8,888 nt of DNA from an uncultured Acetatifactor sp. (GCF_910585425.1 NZ_CAJUCP010000051.1:37037-45924); one strand, 5' to 3'. Numbered from the stretch's first letter, positions 1 to 7,168 are shown. A program made the numbers and translations. The notes: a model not told the origin generated them from the letters alone.

Positions 1-132
1 GAGCTGAAAGAGAAGGCTTCGGAGAAGGTGGCATCCCTGAAGGAGAGGGCGGTCAACAAGTTCGAGGAGCTGAAAGAGAAGGCTTCGGAGAAGGTGGCAT
101 CCCTGAAGGAGAAGGCGGTCAGCGGGTTCGAG
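1..132 (+). repeat. 66-bp tandem repeat in the tape measure gene
   Basis: Bases 1-66 and 67-132 are two copies of one 66-bp unit that differ at only about four positions, all near the 3' end of the unit. A degenerate third copy starts at 133 (gagctgaaagc). Each unit encodes 22 residues, read as two 11-residue heptad-like blocks (ELKEKASEKVA, SLKEKAVxxFE). The array probably continues left of the window. Near-identity at DNA level points to recent unit duplication or homogenisation. Confidence 0.9.
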
Positions 133-684
133 GAGCTGAAAGCAAAAGGGCTGGATAGGTTCGAGCATCTTAGGTCAGGAATATCCGACAAGCTGGAGAA
201 GGTGAAAGGATTTGTGTCAAATACGGTGCAGAAGCTGAAGGATTTCTTCAACTTCGACTGGAAGCTGCCGAAGATAAAGCTTCCTCATTTCAGCATCACC
301 GGAGAGTTTTCGCTGAATCCGCCCTCGATACCGCATATCGGCGTGGAATGGTACAAGAAGGCCATGGATACGCCGATGATTATGGAAAAGCCCACTGCAT
401 TCGGCATCAACCGTTCCGGCCAGGTCATGGCGGGCGGCGAGGCCGGAAGCGAGGTGGTGGGCGGCACGGAGACGCTGATGCGGATGATATCGGCAGCGGT
501 CGCCGAAGAGAATGCCCAGGTCTATGAGCTCCTGAGGCGGATCAGCGAGCTCCTGGCCACATACCTGCCGGGATGCTCCAGCAAGCAGCTGGTGCTGGAC
601 ACAGGAGCCCTGGTGGGGGAGCTGGCCGGGCCTATGGATGAGAAGCTTGGCTGGAAGCGCCATATGGACGGGAGGTGGAGATGA
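1..684 (+). CDS. Tail tape measure protein, C-terminal part (5' end outside window)
   Basis: The reading frame is open from base 1 and has no credible start in the window, so this is the tail end of a longer gene. Tape measure proteins lie inside the tail tube, set its length and take part in DNA ejection. The first ~55 residues are charged helical repeats (ELKEKASEKVASLKEKAV type) with an 11-residue period, encoded by 66-bp DNA repeats. A helical linker follows (about 55-80), then a short beta-like segment (LPKIKLPHFSITGEFSLNPP). After that come the GVEWYKKAM and PTAFGINRSGQVMAGGEAGSE motifs that I recognise from the C-terminal ends of Firmicutes siphophage tape measures. The last ~70 residues are helical and end near ALVGELAGPMDEKLG, also typical. 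The stop overlaps the next gene by ATGA at 681-684. Being directly upstream of Dit is the expected position. Confidence 0.88.
   Translation, partial: ELKEKASEKVASLKERAVNKFEELKEKASEKVASLKEKAVSGFEELKAKGLDRFEHLRSGISDKLEKVKGFVSNTVQKLKDFFNFDWKLPKIKLPHFSITGEFSLNPPSIPHIGVEWYKKAMDTPMIMEKPTAFGINRSGQVMAGGEAGSEVVGGTETLMRMISAAVAEENAQVYELLRRISELLATYLPGCSSKQLVLDTGALVGELAGPMDEKLGWKRHMDGRWR
671..675 (+). promoter_or_regulatory. Ribosome binding site for the distal tail gene
   Basis: GGAGG lies 5 bases before ATG 681 and 8 bases before the in-frame ATG 684. This argues against the more upstream GTG at 675, which lies on top of it. ATG 681 also gives the ATGA overlap seen at other junctions of this operon, so 681 is preferred; 684 is nearly as good. 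Confidence 0.6.
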
Positions 685-1313
685 TGTACGGTGCGGTGTT
701 CGGCGACAGGTATTCCAGGGAAGACTACGGCGCCGTCATGAACTATGCAAGGGTGGTGCCGTCTGCGGTCAAGGAGGTATACGTGGACATCGATGGGGGA
801 GACTCAGCCATCGACCTGACGGAAGCGGTAGGAGGAGTGGCCTATGAGGACGCGAAGATAGAGTTCAAGTTCACTTTGTTCTCCGATGAAAAGGCGGAGC
901 GGATGAGGAATGACCTCCATGGCAGACGGATGGAGATTGTGCTGGAGCGTGAGCCGGAATATTCTTATCAGGGCAGGGTCTCCTGCACCAAGGTGGAGCA
1001 GGACGGAAGGCTGTACGAGGCCTGCTTCACGGCCAGGGTGCATCCCTATAAATATGAGAGGAGGGAGAGCGTACACGAGGAGAACATTTCCGGGGCGGAA
1101 AGGGAGGTGCTGCTGGAGAACGACAGGATGCCGGTCATGCCGAGGATAGAGGTGGAGGGGAACGTCCTTCTGGTCTATGAGGGCATCCGCTACAGGATGG
1201 GGCCCGGCACGTACCAGATGCCGGAGGTGACCCTGCAGGAGGGGCTGAACCGGCTCCGCCTGTCCGGAAACGGTAGAATCAGGTTCTCTTATAGGAAGGG
1301 GAGGCTGGCATGA
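681..1313 (+). CDS. Distal tail protein (Dit-like, siphovirus tail component)
   Basis: 210 residues. The start MMYGAVFGDRYSREDYGAVM, followed by VDIDGGDSAIDLTEAVGGVAYEDAKIEFKF, matches the N-terminal pattern of Firmicutes Dit proteins: a YG..FG...S.DYG opening, then a D.PG.DG..DLTE-like block. In known siphophages Dit forms the hexameric hub joining the tail tube to the tip and baseplate. The N-terminal belt domain is about residues 1-130. The remainder (about 130-210, with RMPVMPRIEVEGNVLLVYEG and LQEGLNRLRLSGNGRIRFSYRKGRL) reads as the galectin-like beta-sandwich that often ends these proteins, binding polysaccharide or acting as a scaffold. It overlaps the tape measure stop (681-684) and the Tal start (1310-1313) by ATGA, suggesting translational coupling. 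The domain split is inferred from sequence pattern only. Confidence 0.85.
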   Translation: MMYGAVFGDRYSREDYGAVMNYARVVPSAVKEVYVDIDGGDSAIDLTEAVGGVAYEDAKIEFKFTLFSDEKAERMRNDLHGRRMEIVLEREPEYSYQGRVSCTKVEQDGRLYEACFTARVHPYKYERRESVHEENISGAEREVLLENDRMPVMPRIEVEGNVLLVYEGIRYRMGPGTYQMPEVTLQEGLNRLRLSGNGRIRFSYRKGRLA

Positions 1314-2869
1314 TTATCATCAAGAGCGGGGAGGACACAATCTACCATCCGCTGCATCCGCAGCTGAAACTGGTGGCCCCGAAGCTGATTCTGGAGGACA
1401 GCGCGGCCGGGAGCCTGGCGTTCAAGGTATATAGGGACAATATGAACCAGGGGAGCATACGCAAACTCTTCCCCCTGATAACCGTGTACCGGGACGGCAC
1501 CGCTATATTCAAGGGGCGGGCCATCAAGGATGCAAAGGATTTCCGCAATGGACGTTCGGTGGAGGTGGAGGGGCACCTGGCGCTCTTCAACGATTCCTAC
1601 CTCGAGCCCTTCTCCTTCCAGGGCAGCCCGGAGGAGCTGTTCCGGATGATTGTGGAGAACCATAACAATCAGGTGATGCCATGGCAGCGGTTCAAGGTAG
1701 GGGAGGTCACGGTCCGGGACAGCAACGATTATATCGTCCGGAGCAGCGAAGGGATGCTGGACACCTGGACGGCGCTGAAGGAGAAGTGCTTCCGCTCCAG
1801 CCTGGGCGGGCATATCCGGATACGCTATGAGGAGGACGGCGACTACGTGGACTGGCTGGAGGACTATGGGAAAGTCTCCTCCCAGGGGATAGCATTCGCC
1901 AAAAACATCATCAGTCTGTACCAGGAGTCGGATGCGTCCGAGACCTATACGGCTATCCGGCCTGTGGGGGCGGAGGTGGACGGGAAGAAAGTGGACATCT
2001 CTTCCGTGAACGGCGGGAGGGCATACCTGGTGAACGGGGAGAGGGCGGCGGAATGCGGCATCATCTTCGCCCCTGCGGAAGAGTCCCTGTGGGAGGACGT
2101 GACGCTGCCGGAGAATCTGCTGAAGAAGGCGCAGGAGCGGCTGTACGGCTCCATGGCAGCTCTGAGCGAAAGCTATGAGGTGAAGGCGGTGGATCTGCAC
2201 CTGACGGATCCGGAGGTGGAGGCTCTGGACATCTGCGAATATGTCCAAGTGGTGAGCAAGCCGCACGGTATTGACGGGAGGTATCTGCTTACTAAGGCGG
2301 ACATCTCCATTGCGTCCCCGCAGGATTCAGTCTACTATCTGGGTGCCAGCAGGAGGGTGCTCAGCGGCATGGGGGCTGGCGGCGGAGGGCAGCAGGAGGC
2401 CATGCCGCAGAAGGTCAGCGCCTTGGAGAACGATGCGGGCTACATATCGGAGGAGAAGGCCGGGGAGATGCTGGCGGAGTACCCGAAGGAGGACAGGGTA
2501 GAGGAAATCGTAAAGGATGCGGTGGCGCTGGCGCCTTCTCTGGGCGGGCTCTCTTTCGGACAGGATAGCGAAGGGAAGTGGGGATATGTCCCGCCAGGTG
2601 CCGATGCAGTGGTCCCTTTTAGGACTGGCGGATCCGAGTGCGCCAGGCAGTTCTTGATAGGTGTGCTTCGGTCAGGGTTGGATGGGGCTATCTGGATTGC
2701 AGCGGATGACGGTGGGACGGCGGATGGAATCAACGAGGTATCGATTGTCTCATCTGTGGAGCGGGAGGAGGAAAGGTCGCTCTGGTGCGCTGACGGGGAT
2801 CCGCTCATGGTAAGCGCGGTCATTTCGGATTCTCCGTCCGAGGTGGTGGGAGGGATATGGATTGAATGA
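1310..2869 (+). CDS. Tail-associated protein, prophage endopeptidase (Tal-like) family, with C-terminal extension
   Basis: 519 residues. The first ~350 (MIIIKSGEDTIYHPLHPQLK..., YRDGTAIFKGRAIKDAKDFRNG, then SLYQESDASETYTAIRPVGAE) read as the tail-tip protein of Firmicutes siphophages usually annotated as prophage tail endopeptidase or Tal N-terminus. In known phages it closes the tail tube below Dit. A Gly-rich hinge (GMGAGGGGQQ, about 352-362) leads to a LENDAGYIS segment and a helix. Around 414-437 comes the LSFGQD..GKWGYVPPGADAVVPF motif, common in clostridial tail proteins, followed by a small beta-like C-terminal domain ending GGIWIE. I see no lysozyme, NlpC/P60 or peptidase M23 motif, so peptidoglycan cleavage by this protein is not supported despite the family name. 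The RBS GGGGAGG (1298-1304) sits 5 bases before the ATG, which overlaps the Dit stop. Confidence 0.84.
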   Translation: MIIIKSGEDTIYHPLHPQLKLVAPKLILEDSAAGSLAFKVYRDNMNQGSIRKLFPLITVYRDGTAIFKGRAIKDAKDFRNGRSVEVEGHLALFNDSYLEPFSFQGSPEELFRMIVENHNNQVMPWQRFKVGEVTVRDSNDYIVRSSEGMLDTWTALKEKCFRSSLGGHIRIRYEEDGDYVDWLEDYGKVSSQGIAFAKNIISLYQESDASETYTAIRPVGAEVDGKKVDISSVNGGRAYLVNGERAAECGIIFAPAEESLWEDVTLPENLLKKAQERLYGSMAALSESYEVKAVDLHLTDPEVEALDICEYVQVVSKPHGIDGRYLLTKADISIASPQDSVYYLGASRRVLSGMGAGGGGQQEAMPQKVSALENDAGYISEEKAGEMLAEYPKEDRVEEIVKDAVALAPSLGGLSFGQDSEGKWGYVPPGADAVVPFRTGGSECARQFLIGVLRSGLDGAIWIAADDGGTADGINEVSIVSSVEREEERSLWCADGDPLMVSAVISDSPSEVVGGIWIE

Positions 2870-2876
2870 AAGGAGG
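2869..2876 (+). promoter_or_regulatory. Strong ribosome binding site of the glycosyltransferase
   Basis: AAAGGAGG, a near-perfect anti-16S match, ends 5 bases before ATG 2882. It is the strongest Shine-Dalgarno in the window. Together with the 12-base gap from the Tal stop, it shows that the glycosyltransferase initiates independently rather than by overlap coupling. Confidence 0.75.
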
Positions 2877-2881
2877 CTTGG

Positions 2882-4069
2882 ATGTTCGACATAGATTTGA
2901 TCATACCTTGCTATGGGAGCCCTGAGGTCATCGAGAAAGGGATAGCCTCGATAGCGGTGCAATGGCACAAGGAGTTCATACATGTCACGCTTGTGAACGA
3001 CTGCAGCCCGAATACCGACTGCGACTATCAGGATTTGGTGGATAAGTACAGCAATTTCATAGACATACGATGCATACGCACGCCGAGGAACGGCGGGCAG
3101 GGCCTTGCGAGGCAGTTCGGGATAGATAACACGGGCCACAGATACTTCATGTTCATGGACGAGGATGACCAGATAGGGAACGGGGTCGCTGTATCGCAGT
3201 TTGTTGGAGCTGCGGAATGCGCGAACTTCGTGTTTACGGACAATGGAGGCATAGTGTGCGATGGCTGCGGGAATCCGGTTCAGAAAGAGGGGGCGAGGCC
3301 TGTAGCGCTGGTATCCGGCCCATTATTCGCTTTTGACAATAACAGCAGCTATACGATAGACAACACGAACAGGGTCTGGGTGAACTCGAAGCTATATAGC
3401 AGGGCTTTCATCGAGAAGCACAACGTGAGGTTCAATGAGGAGCAGTCGCGCCATGCAGAGGATTATTTCTGGATGTCCTGCTTCTTCTATGCGCTGGACA
3501 ATGACCTGGATTTCCAGAGCATCCTGCTGGACAACAGCGGGATATACTATCTCTGGTATCCGAACGAGAGGTCGCAGTCCAGGTCGGATCCGCATTATGG
3601 GTACATGCTTTCAGGATATACGATGGGAGGATCGGTGAACATATTGAAGTATATGAGGGACACGTCAGCCAATGGGATAACATGGACCCAGGAGCGCGAA
3701 AAGGGGTATGGTGACATGCTCCTGAATATGACGATGTACTCATACTTCACGTTCCTGTCGTTCATTCGGCATGTAGCGGAGACAGACTATGTGCCGAAAC
3801 TGGAATTGGACTGGTACATTCTGCGGAATTCCTGTAACAAGCTCCGGAAATGGTTGAAGAGACAATTCGATAAGTATAGCTATACGCAAAAAATCGAGCA
3901 GTATTATCTGGTGAAGAACAACACGGACGTGATGTTCACGGAGCCATGGGTCGAGTTCGACAGCTATGTCAAAGATGGATGTGATGAACTGGGATGGGAT
4001 TTCTCCCGGCTCCTTGAAAGCAAAAGGACAATGAAATTTGTCGATGGTGTGAGGGTATGGGATATCTAG
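2882..4069 (+). CDS. Family 2 (GT-A fold) glycosyltransferase in the tail operon
   Basis: 395 residues, with no signal peptide or membrane segment, so a soluble cytosolic enzyme. The N-terminal ~230 residues carry the GT2 landmarks in order: FDIDLIIPCYGSPEVIEKGIAS (3-23) opening strand and helix; VTLVNDCSP with nucleotide-binding Asp40; TPRNGGQGLARQFGI (67-81); acidic metal-binding MDEDD (92-96), the DXD-type motif; and LYSRAFIEKHNVRF...HAEDYFW with ED at 193-194, the usual catalytic-base position. Residues ~240-395 are mostly helical and not assigned. The fold implies transfer of a sugar from a nucleotide-sugar donor; donor and acceptor cannot be read from the sequence. It lies between the tail-tip gene and a Ser/Thr-rich protein whose start overlaps its stop, making that protein the likeliest acceptor. 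Alternatives are a host surface polymer (lysogenic conversion) or another virion protein. Confidence 0.88.
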   Translation: MFDIDLIIPCYGSPEVIEKGIASIAVQWHKEFIHVTLVNDCSPNTDCDYQDLVDKYSNFIDIRCIRTPRNGGQGLARQFGIDNTGHRYFMFMDEDDQIGNGVAVSQFVGAAECANFVFTDNGGIVCDGCGNPVQKEGARPVALVSGPLFAFDNNSSYTIDNTNRVWVNSKLYSRAFIEKHNVRFNEEQSRHAEDYFWMSCFFYALDNDLDFQSILLDNSGIYYLWYPNERSQSRSDPHYGYMLSGYTMGGSVNILKYMRDTSANGITWTQEREKGYGDMLLNMTMYSYFTFLSFIRHVAETDYVPKLELDWYILRNSCNKLRKWLKRQFDKYSYTQKIEQYYLVKNNTDVMFTEPWVEFDSYVKDGCDELGWDFSRLLESKRTMKFVDGVRVWDI

Positions 4070-5115
4070 TCTCCAATGGAAGGAACGGAAGGGTTGAATA
4101 TTCTGGGACGCAGTATGTAAATCCACCTGGCGGCACGAAGAAGCTGTGCGTCAGGACTGGGACGGGGCCGAATGATGTCATCAGATACGGCCTGACCACG
4201 AGGTCCAGCGCATCTGCTTATTGCGGGCTCAGGATGCGCATTGAAGGAGGAGTCGCTTATATAGGGAGGAGGGAAACGAGAAGCGCCTCAGGAGTGGAGG
4301 TCAGGACGGAATCCACATCGATGACCATATCGACATCCGTTTCATCCACGAGTTCTTCTAAGTATTCGGTCACACATGCTTACAGCACAACTAAACAAAG
4401 CAATTATGTGGCAAGTGAGACTGTGCGGGAAACGCTGACGGAAACGTATGTTACTACATCTTTAAGGACATCCTCGACATCATCTTCCAGTCTGAGTAAG
4501 ACGACTGGCAGGTATACGACGTCGCAATCGAAACTTGCGACAGTCAGTACAAGCTCGCATACTTTTACCGTTTCCAATGGATCGAGCTCTTATTCCACGA
4601 TACGGACAAGTACCATGTCTTCGTTATGGACAGCATCAAAGACAGGCGGATACGCCTCTTCTTCAGGAATGGAGGCCGGAAGTGGGATAAGCGGCTTGGT
4701 GGGCAAGGTGACGTCTACGAGATTGGCTGGGACAAATACCTTCAGTACGCTGTCCAGATACACATATAGTTATTATACGACGCACAAGGAGACGATACGC
4801 AGGGCTGGCTCCACACAGAGGACATTGGCTCAAACATTGAGCAGGACATGGGGATGGACGTCATCGCACAGTATGGAGTGTTTTTCAAAAGGAAATCAGT
4901 CCATTTCAATGAGATACTCATATACTATCGAAAGACAGACGTCAAAACTGTCTACAAAGTTGAGCTCAGTCCAGGTCAACACGACATCGCAAAGCATCGG
5001 TGAGTCAACGGCCAGCTTTGTGACTTCCGCTTTAAGTACGATGAATAGCAGTTCGAGCCGGACAGTTGAGCGCACGACGTCTTCCAGTTATGTGGAGGAT
5101 AATTTTGATTTATGA
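4057..5115 (+). CDS. Ser/Thr-rich low-complexity protein, candidate tail fibre and glycosylation substrate
   Basis: 352 residues; I do not recognise a named family. Residues 1-80 form a separate N-terminal domain of normal composition: MGYLVSNGRNGRVEYSG, VNPPGGTKKLCVRTGTGPND, IRYGLTT and CGLRMRIEGGVAYIGRR, rich in Gly, Arg and Tyr and probably beta-structured. It could be the virion anchor. Residues 81-352 contain about 124 Ser+Thr of 272 (46 percent by hand count). Ser/Thr often alternate with other residues (STSVSSTSSS, TVSTSSHTFTVSNGSSSYS) and Tyr and Arg are scattered, with little Pro and no exact tandem repeat. That pattern suggests an extended beta-fibrous shaft. The end is acidic (YVEDNFDL). 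No signal peptide or membrane anchor is seen. The ATG lies 13 bases inside the glycosyltransferase gene, with GAGGG only 1 base upstream, so initiation probably depends on coupling. The frame is intact and all Ser/Thr codon families are used, arguing against an artefact. Confidence 0.75.
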   Translation: MGYLVSNGRNGRVEYSGTQYVNPPGGTKKLCVRTGTGPNDVIRYGLTTRSSASAYCGLRMRIEGGVAYIGRRETRSASGVEVRTESTSMTISTSVSSTSSSKYSVTHAYSTTKQSNYVASETVRETLTETYVTTSLRTSSTSSSSLSKTTGRYTTSQSKLATVSTSSHTFTVSNGSSSYSTIRTSTMSSLWTASKTGGYASSSGMEAGSGISGLVGKVTSTRLAGTNTFSTLSRYTYSYYTTHKETIRRAGSTQRTLAQTLSRTWGWTSSHSMECFSKGNQSISMRYSYTIERQTSKLSTKLSSVQVNTTSQSIGESTASFVTSALSTMNSSSSRTVERTTSSSYVEDNFDL

Positions 5116-5136
5116 AATCGCAGAGAGGGGGAGGCT

Positions 5137-5937
5137 ATGGCACAGATTGAGGTTTTGTTAGAAGGGCAGCTGCTGTCAGTGGGGAATCAGGAGATTATTT
5201 CCAGTGGAGATATAAGCTATGACACATGCAGGTTCTTCTTTGACGATACATGGGACGGGTTCACTAAGACAGGGGTCTTCTACCAGGACAGGAAGGATGT
5301 CCAGTATGCGGTGCTGGAGGCCGATGGGAGCTGTATGATACCGGCACGGGCCATGGCAAGGGAGGGGAACATGTATATCGGCGTGTTCGGGGTCAGCGGC
5401 TCCAAGGTGGTGACATCCACAGTGGAGAGGATATATATCCGGCAGGGGGCCATATCAGGCGATACGGTCAGCACGGAGCCCAGCGATGACGTGTTCCTGG
5501 CTATCATCGCGCAGTACCAGCGTATCATAGAGCTGATGCGCCAGTATGAGGAGACGGCAGCAGCATTCAATGACAGGATGGAGGAGCAGAACGGAATCCT
5601 GGGAACGCTGAACGCTTTCGATGTGACGGAGGTCATGCAGCGTCTGGATTTGATTGAGGACAGGATGATTTCTTATGTGAATGTGGCGAAGGAAATCATG
5701 GAAAGGGATTTCATAATACGGGATGTTCCAATCAGGTTCATCGAAAGGACCTGTAGGGTGGAGGACGATAGGATTACAGACGGCTCCTTATGCGAGGTGT
5801 TTTTTGATGAATACTCCTATGAGATTGCGGCAAGGGCCCTGATTCTGCCAGTATCCCATGGCGGATACATAGAAGTGACCAGTTCCTTAGACATAGGCGA
5901 GGAGCTGAATGCGAACATACTTGTGAGGAGGGGATGA
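5137..5937 (+). CDS. Baseplate / tail-fibre adaptor protein
   Basis: 266 residues. Residues 1-105 form a beta-rich domain with the pattern DTCRFFFDDTWDGFTKTGVFYQ, CMIPARAMAREGNMYIGVFG, then TSTVERIYIRQGA. I recognise this as the N-terminal module common in Firmicutes phage baseplate and tail-fibre genes (W..F.KTAVF, then IP..vl...G..y.GvfG). Residues 118-190 are helical or coiled coil (YQRIIELMRQYEETAAAFNDRMEEQN), suited to trimer formation. Residues 192-266 resemble the small beta-domain that caps such proteins (RITDGSLCEVFFDEYSYEIA, then GGYIEVTSSLD). The likely role is structural, linking the tail tip to the receptor-binding protein encoded next. A purine-rich RBS (within 5123-5134) precedes the ATG, and the stop overlaps the first possible start of the next gene. 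It resembles upper baseplate proteins functionally, but orthology to BppU is not established. Confidence 0.7.
   Translation: MAQIEVLLEGQLLSVGNQEIISSGDISYDTCRFFFDDTWDGFTKTGVFYQDRKDVQYAVLEADGSCMIPARAMAREGNMYIGVFGVSGSKVVTSTVERIYIRQGAISGDTVSTEPSDDVFLAIIAQYQRIIELMRQYEETAAAFNDRMEEQNGILGTLNAFDVTEVMQRLDLIEDRMISYVNVAKEIMERDFIIRDVPIRFIERTCRVEDDRITDGSLCEVFFDEYSYEIAARALILPVSHGGYIEVTSSLDIGEELNANILVRRG
5925..5933 (+). promoter_or_regulatory. Ribosome binding site that decides the start of the beta-propeller gene
   Basis: GAGGAGGGG ends directly before ATG 5934, which is too close for that codon to be a good start. It lies 6 bases before the in-frame ATG 5940. The start at 5940 (MLGRTN) is therefore preferred; 5934 would add two residues (MR) and give an ATGA overlap. 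Confidence 0.5.
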
Positions 5938-5939
5938 GG

Positions 5940-7097
5940 ATGCTGGGAAGGACGAACATAACGGCTCTGAAGGAGGCGGGTACTGCCACGGAAATCGAAG
6001 AGTACAGATGGATGCAGAAGGAGGCAGGAGGCATCCGAGGGAATTTCGTGAAATGCATCTGTAAAGGGGGCCATCTCGTGGCCATTACTGAGGATGGGAG
6101 CGTGGCATACACGGAAGACGGGGAGGTATGGGGGGCACTGACGCTGGAATATGAAGGATGCCACCTGAACGATATCGACTGGGACGGCGAGAGGTTCCTG
6201 ATAGTGGGCAGATATATGGACGCGGCAATCAGCGATGCCGAGAGCTCCGCGCTGATGGTGGCCACTTCTGATTTCAGGACATTGGAGAAGCTTGGGCCGC
6301 TACAGGTCTCCCAAGGCAAGTATTATATGGAATATTATGCAGTGATGCCTCAGAATGGCGAGTATGTCGTTTTGGCGCGGAACGACCGTCTGGTGTATGC
6401 CCTCTTCACGGATTTGGTAGGTGTAAAGGATTCCAGTTATTTGGAAAATGGAACAACTGAGGCTACTGGTGTGAAATGCTGTATCACGGCCAAGAACTCT
6501 GGATGGATGCTGGCAATGGTCTGTGCTACAGGAAGGTTTGCCAGCGGCCGTGGCGCTTTCAGCAGGATATATTATGACAGGGTCGTATCTGGCAGTTCTA
6601 ACGACTCATCCGATACGACTGCCGTGTTCGAATGCAAAGACAGGCTATACTTCATGAACAGAACAGCGGGAGGAGACTATAGGCTCGGCAGGTATACTGA
6701 TTCCGGGGAAGTGCTGGCGATGTCTACAGGAAAGGATTTCGGATTCATAGATGGGGTATATTTCGATGGCTGTGAGATCTTCATCAATTACCATGAGGCA
6801 TTGGTGGTGAGGAAAGGGGAAAGCATCGCAGAAAAGACGGTTGAAGACATGCTGGAAATAGCGCCGGAGATGCAGATGAACTGCATATCGAAGGCGTTCG
6901 GAAGGCTGTATGTCTTCGGGAACCAGGGACTTATATTGGAATCCAGCACAGAGACAGGCAATGAAGCCGGAATAGCGGTGCAGACCATGTCCGCAAAGAA
7001 GGCGCTGGCGGATGCCAAAGCCTATGCAGATGCCAGGTATGCAGAGCTGGAGGAAAGGATTGCAGCCCTTGAGGCTTTGGGAAAGACAGGGGAATGA
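5940..7097 (+). CDS. Predicted beta-propeller tail protein, candidate receptor-binding protein
   Basis: 385 residues. After a short helical N-terminus (1-30) the protein runs in repeated beta blades in which a hydrophobic strand alternates with Asp/Gly turns. Examples are GHLVAITEDGSVAYTEDGEVW (44-64), IDWDGERFLIVGRY (79-92), EYVVLARNDRLVYALF (141-156), DRLYFMNRTAGGDYRLGRYT (234-253), DGVYFDGCEIFINYHEALVV (271-290) and GRLYVFGNQGLILESS (321-336). The TEDG..W turn resembles the Asp-box/BNR turn of sialidase-type propellers. About 348-380 is a coiled coil (AKKALADAKAYADARYAELEERIAALEAL), a probable oligomerisation stalk. Position after the adaptor and before the holin is where clostridial phages usually keep the host-recognition protein. 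No catalytic residues of a glycosidase are evident, so binding rather than cleavage is the conservative reading. Confidence 0.65.
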   Translation: MLGRTNITALKEAGTATEIEEYRWMQKEAGGIRGNFVKCICKGGHLVAITEDGSVAYTEDGEVWGALTLEYEGCHLNDIDWDGERFLIVGRYMDAAISDAESSALMVATSDFRTLEKLGPLQVSQGKYYMEYYAVMPQNGEYVVLARNDRLVYALFTDLVGVKDSSYLENGTTEATGVKCCITAKNSGWMLAMVCATGRFASGRGAFSRIYYDRVVSGSSNDSSDTTAVFECKDRLYFMNRTAGGDYRLGRYTDSGEVLAMSTGKDFGFIDGVYFDGCEIFINYHEALVVRKGESIAEKTVEDMLEIAPEMQMNCISKAFGRLYVFGNQGLILESSTETGNEAGIAVQTMSAKKALADAKAYADARYAELEERIAALEALGKTGE

Positions 7098-7168
7098 GAA
7101 ACCAGGGGATTGAAATCCGGGCAAGCCCTTGGGGAAGAAGGGGCGCAGCCACAAACAACGAGGAAAGA

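Noticed and set aside
1289..2266. Long open frame (325 codons) on the - strand opposite the Tal gene
   Set aside because: It lies wholly opposite a well-supported tail gene and gives a His/Leu/Arg-rich product with no recognisable motif. Such antisense frames arise from G-rich codon bias.
4057..5115. Diversity-generating retroelement target
   Set aside because: No reverse transcriptase and no template/variable repeat pair is visible. The Ser/Thr richness is spread over 270 residues rather than limited to a short variable region. Elements outside the window cannot be excluded.
4057..5115. Frameshift or non-coding artefact explanation for the Ser/Thr-rich frame
   Set aside because: The frame is long, starts in an operon-like overlap, has a normal-composition N-terminal domain and is followed 21 bases later by the next gene; no other frame is open throughout.
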